Assembly (NCBI GenBank): GCA_039932715.1
Contig: JBDTPN010000005.1
Span: 1 to 64,000 of the forward strand
Direction: 5' to 3'
Length of the DNA stretch: 64,000 nt
DNA from: ZC4RG30 sp039932715
GTDB taxonomy: Bacteria > Pseudomonadota > Gammaproteobacteria > Steroidobacterales > Steroidobacteraceae
In this document: positions 28,799 to 36,326 of the stretch, piece after piece
Layout of the letters: every line of letters starts with the position of its first letter
How positions within the stretch are numbered: position 1 is the first letter of the stretch
Program-made: the position numbers and the translations under genes
The notes under the pieces: model-generated
What the model was told of the DNA's origin: nothing
The model's input: only the letters and a program-made list of their open reading frames with translations
Databases searched by the model: none

Positions 28799-29716
28799 TC
28801 AAAATCCCGCCGCGCGCAACTGCTGCGCGGTCAAGAGGAACACTCCGCCACCGCCGCGCTCGAATGACAACCACACGAACGGCACCTTTGGCAGCGCGCG
28901 CCGGACTCGCACCTCGGTGTTGCCCACTTCGACCACCAGGATGCCCTTGGGCGTCAGGTGGCGCGCCGCCCTGCGCAGCAACACACGCACTGCGTCCATT
29001 CCATCCCGCCCTGCCAGTAACGCGCCGGCGGGTTCATGGGTGTATTCCCGAGGCAGGCGCCTGAACTCCGCCGTGCCGACATAGGGCGGATTGCTGACGA
29101 TGATATCGTAGCGGCGACCTTTGAGCGCTGCGAAGTAATTGGATTTGAGCAGCCGCAAACGCCGCGAAAGGCCATATTTGCGGCGATTGATGCGCGCCAC
29201 GTCCAGGGCATCCTGGCTGGTGTCCACTGCATCCACTTTTGCCTTGGGAAAGGCCATGGCACAGGCAATGGCTATGCATCCGGAGCCGGTGCCGATGTCC
29301 GCGATCCTGCGCACCTCCTTGGGAATTACCCAGGGCGTGAACCGCGCCTCCACCAGTTCGGCTATGGGTGATCGGGGGATCAGCACCCGTTCGTCCACAT
29401 ACATGGGCAGGCCGGCGAACCAGCAGCGATGCGTGAGATACCCCACGGGCATGCGCTCGATGACGCGTCGCGTCACCAGCGCGTCGAAGCGCCTGGCCGC
29501 GGCTGCGCCCAGCGGTCGATTGAGCATCGCCTCGGTCAGGAATCCCTTGAGTCGCAGCGCGTGGGCCAGCAGCGCTGCAGCATCGTCCCCGGCGTTGTCA
29601 GTGCCGTGACCGAAGTGCAGGCGCGCACGCAGCAGCGTGCCGGTGGCGGTGAGCAGCGCCTCACGCCTGACCGGTAAGGCCTGCTCGACAACCGGCTTGT
29701 GAAATAATCGTGGCAT
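28799..29716 (-). CDS. prmB: Ribosomal protein L3 N5-glutamine methyltransferase
   Basis: PrmB methylates a glutamine of ribosomal protein L3. The 305-residue class I methyltransferase has the N-terminal FGHGTDNA block near residue 35, SAM motif DIGTGSGCIAIACA and catalytic NPPY near residue 205. It precedes aroC as in E. coli. The ATG overlaps head-to-head with the ATG of the SCO gene; the N-terminus is several residues longer than homologues as I recall them, so an internal GTG start is possible. Confidence 0.93.
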   Translation of the reverse strand: MPRLFHKPVVEQALPVRREALLTATGTLLRARLHFGHGTDNAGDDAAALLAHALRLKGFLTEAMLNRPLGAAAARRFDALVTRRVIERMPVGYLTHRCWFAGLPMYVDERVLIPRSPIAELVEARFTPWVIPKEVRRIADIGTGSGCIAIACAMAFPKAKVDAVDTSQDALDVARINRRKYGLSRRLRLLKSNYFAALKGRRYDIIVSNPPYVGTAEFRRLPREYTHEPAGALLAGRDGMDAVRVLLRRAARHLTPKGILVVEVGNTEVRVRRALPKVPFVWLSFERGGGGVFLLTAQQLRAAGF

Positions 29717-30323
29717 GGCAAAGAACCGTTCTGCGGTCTATGTGGGTTTGCTGCTGGTGGCAGCGGCTTCGACAGGCTATATCGTCGCACGGTCGCTGCA
29801 TGTCAGCGCGCCCCAGTTGGCCAGTGGCACTGCCCTGCCCCAGGCACGACCGGTTGCCGCATTCAGTCTTACCGACCAGGACGGCGTTACCTTCAACAAC
29901 GCGCGGCTGGCCGGCGGTCCCAACCTGTTGTTCTTCGGCTTCACGCACTGTCCGGATGTATGCCCGACCACGCTGGCGCTGATGACGCAGCTGCACCGTG
30001 AGGCCGGGTTGCAGAACTTGCGCATGATCTTCGTCACAGTGGATCCCGCGCGCGATGACGCACTGACCCTGCGTCATTACGTTGAGGCATTTGGCGGCGG
30101 CTTCACGGCACTGCGTGGCGAGGATGCCCAACTGGATCCGCTGCTGCTGAACCTCGGAGCTGTGCGCTCGGTGCAGCCACTGGCTGGCGGCGACTATGCG
30201 GTGGATCATTCGGCCACACTGTATTTCATCAATTCCAGGGGCGCGCTCAGCGCAGTATTCACGCCCCCTTTCGACTATGCGCGGCTGCGCGCTGACCTGC
30301 TGAAACTGGTCAGCGGCCGCTGA
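29715..30323 (+). CDS. SCO1/SenC/PrrC copper chaperone
   Basis: SCO proteins deliver copper to the CuA centre of cytochrome c oxidase or act as thiol-redox proteins. The 202-residue protein has an N-terminal membrane anchor (residues 8-25) and a thioredoxin-like periplasmic domain with copper ligands C79 and C83 (CPDVC) and H165 (in VDHSATLY). No oxidase genes are in the window. Its start codon shares two bases with the divergent prmB start. Confidence 0.92.
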   Translation: MAKNRSAVYVGLLLVAAASTGYIVARSLHVSAPQLASGTALPQARPVAAFSLTDQDGVTFNNARLAGGPNLLFFGFTHCPDVCPTTLALMTQLHREAGLQNLRMIFVTVDPARDDALTLRHYVEAFGGGFTALRGEDAQLDPLLLNLGAVRSVQPLAGGDYAVDHSATLYFINSRGALSAVFTPPFDYARLRADLLKLVSGR

Positions 30324-30350
30324 ACCCCGCTGCTGACCATAAGGATCCTT

Positions 30351-31211
30351 GTGCCCACTGCGTTTGTAACCCTGCAATATGTGTTGCCGCACCACCTGAT
30401 TTCGCGGGTGGTGCTGGTGGCTACGCGCGTGAGATTTTCACCGGTCAAGAACTGGCTGATCGGCGCGTTCATGCGCGGCTTCAAGCCGGACCTCAGCGAC
30501 GCAGTGCAAGAAGATCCGCTTGCCTATGCCAGCTTCAACGCATTCTTCACGCGCGCGTTGAAACCCGGTGCGCGCCCGCTGTCCGGAGATGCAAATGTGC
30601 TGGTGAGTCCGGTGGATGGAACCCTGAGCCAATGTGGCGCCATCAGGACAGATCAGCTGTTGCAGGCCAAGGGACACAATTATTCACTGGATGCATTGCT
30701 GGCTGGTGCCGCGCCGCAGTGGTCCCCGCGTTTTCGCAACGGGCTTTTTGCCACCATTTACCTGGCCCCCTACAACTACCACCGCATTCATATGCCCACC
30801 ACCGGCACATTGGCCCAGGCCTGGTATGTCCCGGGCCGCCTGTTCAGCGTCAACCAGGCCACTGCCGCGCAGGTACCCAATCTGTTCGCACGCAATGAGC
30901 GCGTGGTGCTGCTGTTCAATGGTGACTGCGGACCCTTCGCCGTGATTTTCATTGGCGCCTTGAATGTGGGCAGCATGGCAACGGTGTGGCATGGAGACGT
31001 GACGCCCAGATGGTCGCGGAGCACCACTGCCCTGCCGTTGCCGGCGCCGGCAGAACGCACGCTGCAACGCGGCGCCGAAGTTGGCAGATTCAACATGGGC
31101 TCTACTGTCATCCTGCTGTTCGGGCCGGATGCCGTGGCGCTATCCACTGACCTCACGGCTGGCCAGACCATGCGTCTTGGCCAGCAGGTGGGCCATATCA
31201 CCCGTGAATGA
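30351..31211 (+). CDS. psd: Phosphatidylserine decarboxylase proenzyme
   Basis: Psd makes phosphatidylethanolamine at the inner membrane using a self-generated pyruvoyl group. The 286-residue proenzyme has D89, H144/H147 (YHRIHMP) and the cleavage site G250-S251. The usual LGST is MGST here. It starts at GTG with AAGGA five bases upstream. Its last 8 bases overlap epmA (GTGAATGA). Confidence 0.95.
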   Translation: MPTAFVTLQYVLPHHLISRVVLVATRVRFSPVKNWLIGAFMRGFKPDLSDAVQEDPLAYASFNAFFTRALKPGARPLSGDANVLVSPVDGTLSQCGAIRTDQLLQAKGHNYSLDALLAGAAPQWSPRFRNGLFATIYLAPYNYHRIHMPTTGTLAQAWYVPGRLFSVNQATAAQVPNLFARNERVVLLFNGDCGPFAVIFIGALNVGSMATVWHGDVTPRWSRSTTALPLPAPAERTLQRGAEVGRFNMGSTVILLFGPDAVALSTDLTAGQTMRLGQQVGHITRE

Positions 31212-32163
31212 CGCATCCTGGCGCCCGACGGCCATGCTGGCCACGCTGCGGCAGCGCGCTGCCATGCTGCAGGGGGTTCGGGAGTTCTTCCATGAGCGAA
31301 GTGTTCTGGAAGTCGAGACGCCGGTGGTGCTGTCGCATGGCGTGACCGATCCGCAGATCGCGTCATTGCAGGTCGTGCAGCCCACACGATTCCTGCACAC
31401 CTCGCCGGAATATCCCATGAAGCGCCTGCTGGCCGCAGGCAGTGGCGACATCTACCAGGTGTGCCACACGTTTCGCGCGGGGGAGCGCAGCCGCACGCAC
31501 AATCCCGAGTTCACCATGGTGGAGTGGTACCGCACCGGCTTCGACTTGCAGCAGATCATGGAGGAGACCGCAGCGCTGGTTGCAACGCTGCTGCCCTCGC
31601 GTTTGCCGCTTGCATTTGAGTACCTCACTTACAACGACGCATTCCGGCGCGAGTTGCACTGCGACGCGCTGGAGGTTTCGACGCAGCAGCTGGCGGCCTT
31701 GTGCCTGCAGCACGGACTGGCCGGGCAAAGCCTTGCCACCGCAACGCGCGATGACCTTCTTGATTTCCTCGTTGCCACGCGCGTTGGCCCACGACTGGGT
31801 GATGGGTGCGTCACCTGCCTGCATCACTACCCCGCATCGCAGGCGGCATTGGCGCGACTGGATGCAACAGACCCGCGCACCGCACTGCGCTTCGAGGTCT
31901 ACGTGCAGGGACTGGAACTGGCCAACGGGTTCGTGGAGCTGGCCGATGCCGCCGAACAAAGTACGCGCTTCGATGCCGACCGGAAGCAGCGCGCTGCGCG
32001 CGGCTTGCCTGATATCGAGCCGGATCCGGCACTGATTGCGGCGCTGGAATCCGGCCTGCCTGCCTGTGCCGGAGTGGCGTTGGGATTCGATCGAATGGTG
32101 ATGCTGGCCACCGGCGCCACGCGCATCGATGAAGTAATGGCATTTTGCTGGGAGCACGCATAG
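31204..32163 (+). CDS. epmA: EF-P--(R)-beta-lysine ligase EpmA
   Basis: EpmA (PoxA/GenX/YjeA), a lysyl-tRNA-synthetase paralogue without the anticodon domain, attaches beta-lysine to K34 of EF-P. The 319-residue protein has class II motif 2 around FRAGERSRTHNPEFTMVEWY and motif 3 ALGFDRMVM. The GTG start gives MNDASWRPT, aligning with E. coli EpmA from memory; it overlaps psd by 8 bases. The substrate gene efp and partner epmB lie within 5 kb. Confidence 0.95.
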   Translation: MNDASWRPTAMLATLRQRAAMLQGVREFFHERSVLEVETPVVLSHGVTDPQIASLQVVQPTRFLHTSPEYPMKRLLAAGSGDIYQVCHTFRAGERSRTHNPEFTMVEWYRTGFDLQQIMEETAALVATLLPSRLPLAFEYLTYNDAFRRELHCDALEVSTQQLAALCLQHGLAGQSLATATRDDLLDFLVATRVGPRLGDGCVTCLHHYPASQAALARLDATDPRTALRFEVYVQGLELANGFVELADAAEQSTRFDADRKQRAARGLPDIEPDPALIAALESGLPACAGVALGFDRMVMLATGATRIDEVMAFCWEHA

Positions 32164-34037
32164 TGAACCGACCTGCCGCAAGGATGCTGGGGCTGGGAAT
32201 GGATGCTTCGGCCCTTAACCGCAAAGTGAAGCCCGGCACCACCCGCCGCGCCTTGCAATACGCTGCACCTTATAAAGGACTGCTGCTGTCCTTTCTCGTG
32301 GTGGTCATTGTCAATGCCGCCATCGGCATCGCCAATCCGCTGATCTATCGCGAGATCATCAATGTCGGCATTCTCACAGGCAACACGCCACTGATTGTGA
32401 AACTGGCGTTGCTGGTGGCGGTCATCGGCATCTTCGACGCTGCATTGGGATTGCTGCAGACTTACCTCGCCACGCGCATTGGCGGCGCGGTGGTGGTATC
32501 GCTGCGCGCTAAACTGTTCACGCACATACAGCAGATGCCGCTGGCCTTCTTCTCCAGAACCCAGACTGGCGCCCTGGTGTCACGTTTGTCCGGAGATGCA
32601 CAGGGGGCGCGCAGCGCCTTCACTGACGTGCTGTCGAACGTCGCCGGCAATTCACTATCGGTATTGATGATCTTCATCGCCATGATGACCCTGTCCTGGC
32701 GCATCACACTGGTGGTGCTGGTGCTGTTGCCCCTGTTCATCCTGCCGGCGCGCTACTGGGGCCGCCGCATCCAGGCAATTACGCGCGAAGGCTATGAGGC
32801 CGGGGCGGCACTCAGCAGCATCATGGTGGAGCGCTTCAATGTGGCCGGTGCGCTGCTGAGCAAACTGTTCGGGTCTCCTGCCGAGGACATCCGGGCATTC
32901 GAGAGCCGCTCGCAGCAGCTTTCCATGGTGGGTATCAAGGGCGGGCTGTATGGCCGGATGTTCGCCACCATGCTTATCCTTATGGCGACTTTCGCGTCGG
33001 CCCTGGCCTATGGCTGGGGCGGTGTGCTGGCGGCACGGCACGAACTGGACCTGGGCACAGTGGTGGCGCTGGTCGCATTGCTGGCCCGACTGTTCTTCCC
33101 ACTGATGGGCCTGTCGAACGTGCAGGTCAGCGTCATGACTGCATTGGTATCTTTCGAGCGCATCTTCGAGGTGCTGGAACTCAAGCCAATGATCACGCAG
33201 AAGTCCGCAGCGGTGCCAGTGCCCGAAGGCCCCGTGCGCCTGCAGTTCGATCATGTTTCGTTTCGCTATCCCGCGGCGGCCGAGGTCTCCATGGCGTCGC
33301 TGGAATCCATCGCGATTCCCGAGCGGCGTGCGCCAAAAATCGTGCTCGAGGACATCGACTTCAATGTGGAACCCGGCCAGCTGATTGCGCTGGTGGGCCC
33401 ATCGGGTGCCGGCAAGACCACGCTGACACTGCTGATTCCGCGACTGTACGACGTGCAGTCCGGCGCAGTGCGTATCAACGGCATCGATGTTCGCGATGTC
33501 ACTTTTGAATCGCTCAAGCGCCGCATCGGTGTCGTCACGCAGGACGCGCATCTGTTCCACGACACCATCCGCGCCAACCTGCTGTATGCGCGGCCTGACG
33601 CCACCGACGAGCAGATGCGCGCGGCGCTGCGGGATGCGCAGGTGCTGGAGGTTGTGGACGCCCTGCCCGAGGGACTGGATACGCTGGTCGGCGAACGCGG
33701 CTACCGGTTCTCCGGCGGGGAAAAGCAGCGTCTGGCCATCGCGCGCCTGCTGCTCAAGGCACCGGACCTGGTCATCCTTGACGAAGCCACTGCACACCTG
33801 GATTCAAGCTCCGAGGCAGCCCTGCAGGCGGCGCTGGAACGGGCCCTTGCCGGTCGTACTGCGATTGTTATTGCCCACAGGCTCTCGACGGTGCGCAAGG
33901 CGGATCAGATCCTCGTCGTACAGGACGGCAAGATCGTCCAACGCGGTACGCATGAGCAGCTGGCAGCCGCGTCAGGTCTGTACGCGACGCTTTACCAGCA
34001 GCAATTTGCCAGCCAGGAATCCGCGCGAAGTTCATGA
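32163..34037 (+). CDS. ABC exporter half-transporter (MsbA/LmrA-like)
   Basis: The 624-residue protein combines an N-terminal six-helix ABC exporter membrane domain (about residues 35-325) with a C-terminal nucleotide-binding domain. Motifs are Walker A GPSGAGKTT near residue 415, signature FSGGEKQRLAIARLL and Walker B LVILDEATAHLD. It should act as a homodimer exporting a lipid, drug or peptide; the substrate is unknown. The GTG start overlaps the epmA stop (TAGTG) and has GGGAG upstream, so it is in the psd-epmA operon. Starts at 32184 or 32199 are alternatives. Confidence 0.88.
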   Translation: MNRPAARMLGLGMDASALNRKVKPGTTRRALQYAAPYKGLLLSFLVVVIVNAAIGIANPLIYREIINVGILTGNTPLIVKLALLVAVIGIFDAALGLLQTYLATRIGGAVVVSLRAKLFTHIQQMPLAFFSRTQTGALVSRLSGDAQGARSAFTDVLSNVAGNSLSVLMIFIAMMTLSWRITLVVLVLLPLFILPARYWGRRIQAITREGYEAGAALSSIMVERFNVAGALLSKLFGSPAEDIRAFESRSQQLSMVGIKGGLYGRMFATMLILMATFASALAYGWGGVLAARHELDLGTVVALVALLARLFFPLMGLSNVQVSVMTALVSFERIFEVLELKPMITQKSAAVPVPEGPVRLQFDHVSFRYPAAAEVSMASLESIAIPERRAPKIVLEDIDFNVEPGQLIALVGPSGAGKTTLTLLIPRLYDVQSGAVRINGIDVRDVTFESLKRRIGVVTQDAHLFHDTIRANLLYARPDATDEQMRAALRDAQVLEVVDALPEGLDTLVGERGYRFSGGEKQRLAIARLLLKAPDLVILDEATAHLDSSSEAALQAALERALAGRTAIVIAHRLSTVRKADQILVVQDGKIVQRGTHEQLAAASGLYATLYQQQFASQESARSS

Positions 34038-34138
34038 CACCAGATTAATGTGCGCCGCCCCCGCGCTTAATGGCGTGTGCAGCCAGCCGGCGTAGACTCA
34101 CAGATCAGGTTCCGTCTTCGTCGCCAAAGGACACCAGC

Positions 34139-34522
34139 ATGATTTACCTGCTCGCATTAATCCCGGCCACCATGCTGACCATCGCCGGATACTTCGTCAT
34201 TTACCTGTCGCATCGTTCGGAGGGAAACTTCCGGTCCTTTGGCAAGTACCTGGGATTCTGGGCGATCACCCTGGCGGGCCTCGTCATACTGGGGTCACTG
34301 TTTGCAGCTGCGCATCATGGCCGCGGCGGCATGTTGGGATTGCATGGGCGCATGCACGGGCGTATGCAGGGACCCAGAGACATAGGCGGGCCCTGGCAAG
34401 GCCGGCCGCGATTCTTGCGCGCCCTGCCGGGAGATCCTCGCGAACCACAGAATGATTCCGTGCCTGCGGCCGGGGATGCTCCCACTGCGCCGGCGGCAGA
34501 GCCGGGCTCACCACCGCGCTAA
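34139..34522 (+). CDS. Small two-helix membrane protein, unknown function
   Basis: The 127-residue product begins MIYLLALIP with AAAGGA 7 bases upstream of the ATG. It has two hydrophobic helices (about residues 2-22 and 40-60), then a His/Arg/Gly/Met-rich stretch (AAHHGRGG, repeated HGRMHGRM) and a Pro/Ala-rich tail. I do not recognise a family. The His/Met cluster could bind metal. It sits between the ABC exporter and the convergent efp gene; expression from its own promoter is likely, as a 101-base gap precedes it. Confidence 0.7.
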   Translation: MIYLLALIPATMLTIAGYFVIYLSHRSEGNFRSFGKYLGFWAITLAGLVILGSLFAAAHHGRGGMLGLHGRMHGRMQGPRDIGGPWQGRPRFLRALPGDPREPQNDSVPAAGDAPTAPAAEPGSPPR

Positions 34523-34530
34523 CTGCGCGG
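34514..34530. terminator. Hairpin between convergent small ORF and efp
   Basis: CCGCGC (34514-34519) and GCGCGG (34525-34530) form a perfect 6-bp stem with loop TAACT. It overlaps the stop codon of the membrane protein and lies 7 bases past the efp stop. No T-run on either strand, so a weak or factor-aided terminator. Confidence 0.45.
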
Positions 34531-34537
34531 GAGCAGG

Positions 34538-35104
34538 CTATTTAGCTCGCGATATATACGAGCCGGTGCGGGTGTCGATCTTGAGGATCTCGCCCTCATT
34601 GATGAACAGCGGCACGCGCACTACGGCGCCAGTTTCCAGCTTGGCCGGTTTCTGGCCACCGGTAGCAGTGTCACCACGTACGCCCGGATCGGTCTCGACC
34701 ACCTTGAGATCGATGTGCGGCGGCGGCGTGACCACCAGCGGTACGTTGTTCCACAGCGTGATGATGCAGTTGGTGCCTTCCTTGAGCCACTGCGCTGAAT
34801 CACCCACAGCCGAGGCGCCGGCCGCGTACTGTTCGAAATTCTCCGGCACCATGAAATGCCAGAAGTCGCCATCGGAATACAGATATTGCATGTCGGTATC
34901 GACCACGTCGGCGGCCTCCACCGAGTCGCCGGACTTAAAAGTCCGTTCGATGGTGCGGCCGGTCTTGAGGTTGCGCACCCGCACGCGATTGAAGGCCTGA
35001 CCCTTGCCCGGTTTGACCATCTCGTTCTCGACAATCGAGTACGGGTCGTTGTCGAGGATGATCTTCATTCCCGACTTGAATTCGCTGGTGTTGTAGCTCG
35101 CCAT
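34538..35104 (-). CDS. efp: Elongation factor P
   Basis: EF-P relieves ribosome stalling at polyproline. The 188-residue protein has the three-barrel length and the modification site K34 in KPGKGQA, the lysine type that EpmA/EpmB modify (not the arginine type rhamnosylated by EarP). The C-terminus shows the conserved DTRTGSYISR block. It is divergent from epmB across 64 bases. Confidence 0.98.
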   Translation of the reverse strand: MASYNTSEFKSGMKIILDNDPYSIVENEMVKPGKGQAFNRVRVRNLKTGRTIERTFKSGDSVEAADVVDTDMQYLYSDGDFWHFMVPENFEQYAAGASAVGDSAQWLKEGTNCIITLWNNVPLVVTPPPHIDLKVVETDPGVRGDTATGGQKPAKLETGAVVRVPLFINEGEILKIDTRTGSYISRAK

Positions 35105-35168
35105 GATGCTCTCTGATTAAATGCCGCCGGATCGATTGGCGAACATGACCTGGTAAAACGGGCGGCGA

Positions 35169-36206
35169 ATGATAGCGGCAGAACCCCTTGCCCGCCAGAC
35201 GGCGGAGTTTCCCGGCTGGCAGCGCGAGCTGGCCGAGGCCGTGCGCGACCCGGTGGAACTGCTGGACCTGGTCGGCCTGACGCCCGAACAGCTGGGCGAT
35301 GGCGCATCGGCAGCCTCGCTGCGCGAGGCCTGCCTGCAGTTCCCGCTGCGGGTGCCGCGGGCGTTTATTTCGCGGATGCGCCGCGGCGACCCCCACGACC
35401 CGCTGCTGCTGCAGGTGTTGGCAGTGGGCGCCGAATTGTTGCCGGCACCTGGCTATTCAGCCGATCCGCTGCACGAAGCCGCGGCGCGCGAAGCCCCTGG
35501 ACTGCTGCACAAATATCACGGCCGCGCCCTGCTGATCACCACCGGAGCCTGTGCGGTGCATTGCCGCTACTGCTTCCGCAGGCACTTCGACTATGGCCAG
35601 GAGCAATCCGAGGCGGGCAGCGCGCGCTGGTCTGCCGCCCTGGATCACGTCGCCGCTGACGCCTCGATTACCGAAATCATCCTCAGCGGCGGCGATCCGC
35701 TGTCGCTTGGCAACTCACGCTTGTGCGGCCTGCTGCGCCAGTTGCACGCGCTTGCGCAGCTCAAGCGCATCCGGATCCACACGCGCACTCCCATTGTGCT
35801 GCCGTCACGCATCGATGGCGCGCTGCTCGAGGCCTTCGATGGCATACGCGACAAGCTGGTGATCGTGGTGCACGCCAACCATGCGGCGGAAATTGATGCA
35901 GTTGCCGGTGCAGCCCTGCGGCAGTTGAGCAGCGTCTCCACCGCACTGCTCAATCAGTCAGTACTGCTGGCGGGAGTCAATGACAGCACCGCCGCGCTGG
36001 CGCAACTCTCGACGCGGCTGTTCGAATTCGGCGTGTTGCCTTATTACCTGCATCAACTGGATCCGGTGGCTGGCGCAGCGCATTTCGCGGTGCCGGATGC
36101 GCGCGCCAGGCAGTTGGCGCACGAGCTGATAGCCTGCCTGCCCGGATATCTGGTTCCGCGGCTGGTCCGGGAAATCCCGGGTGAATACGGCAAGACACCG
36201 CTCTAG
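35169..36206 (+). CDS. epmB: EF-P beta-lysylation lysine 2,3-aminomutase EpmB
   Basis: EpmB (YjeK) converts lysine to (R)-beta-lysine for EF-P modification. The 345-residue radical-SAM enzyme has the iron-sulfur motif C128-x3-C132-x2-C135 (CAVHCRYC), SAM-site ILSGGDPL, and near the C-terminus the PLP-lysine motif GEYGKTPL (K342). It is divergent from efp. Confidence 0.96.
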   Translation: MIAAEPLARQTAEFPGWQRELAEAVRDPVELLDLVGLTPEQLGDGASAASLREACLQFPLRVPRAFISRMRRGDPHDPLLLQVLAVGAELLPAPGYSADPLHEAAAREAPGLLHKYHGRALLITTGACAVHCRYCFRRHFDYGQEQSEAGSARWSAALDHVAADASITEIILSGGDPLSLGNSRLCGLLRQLHALAQLKRIRIHTRTPIVLPSRIDGALLEAFDGIRDKLVIVVHANHAAEIDAVAGAALRQLSSVSTALLNQSVLLAGVNDSTAALAQLSTRLFEFGVLPYYLHQLDPVAGAAHFAVPDARARQLAHELIACLPGYLVPRLVREIPGEYGKTPL

Positions 36207-36326
36207 CCTGTCCCAGGTCACTCTTCACAGTGGCACGACTGTGCCGGCAGTCACAGAATCCTGCACCCCGGATCACAGGTGGCCCCAGCACACTAATATG
36301 TCGTGACAAATTAGGAGCTCGCGATC

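Noticed and set aside
36231..36246. Sigma-54-like TGGCAC...TGCC element upstream of fimX
   Set aside because: The GG to GC spacing is one base too short for a -24/-12 promoter, and the sequence is better read as a small inverted repeat GGCAC/GTGCC.
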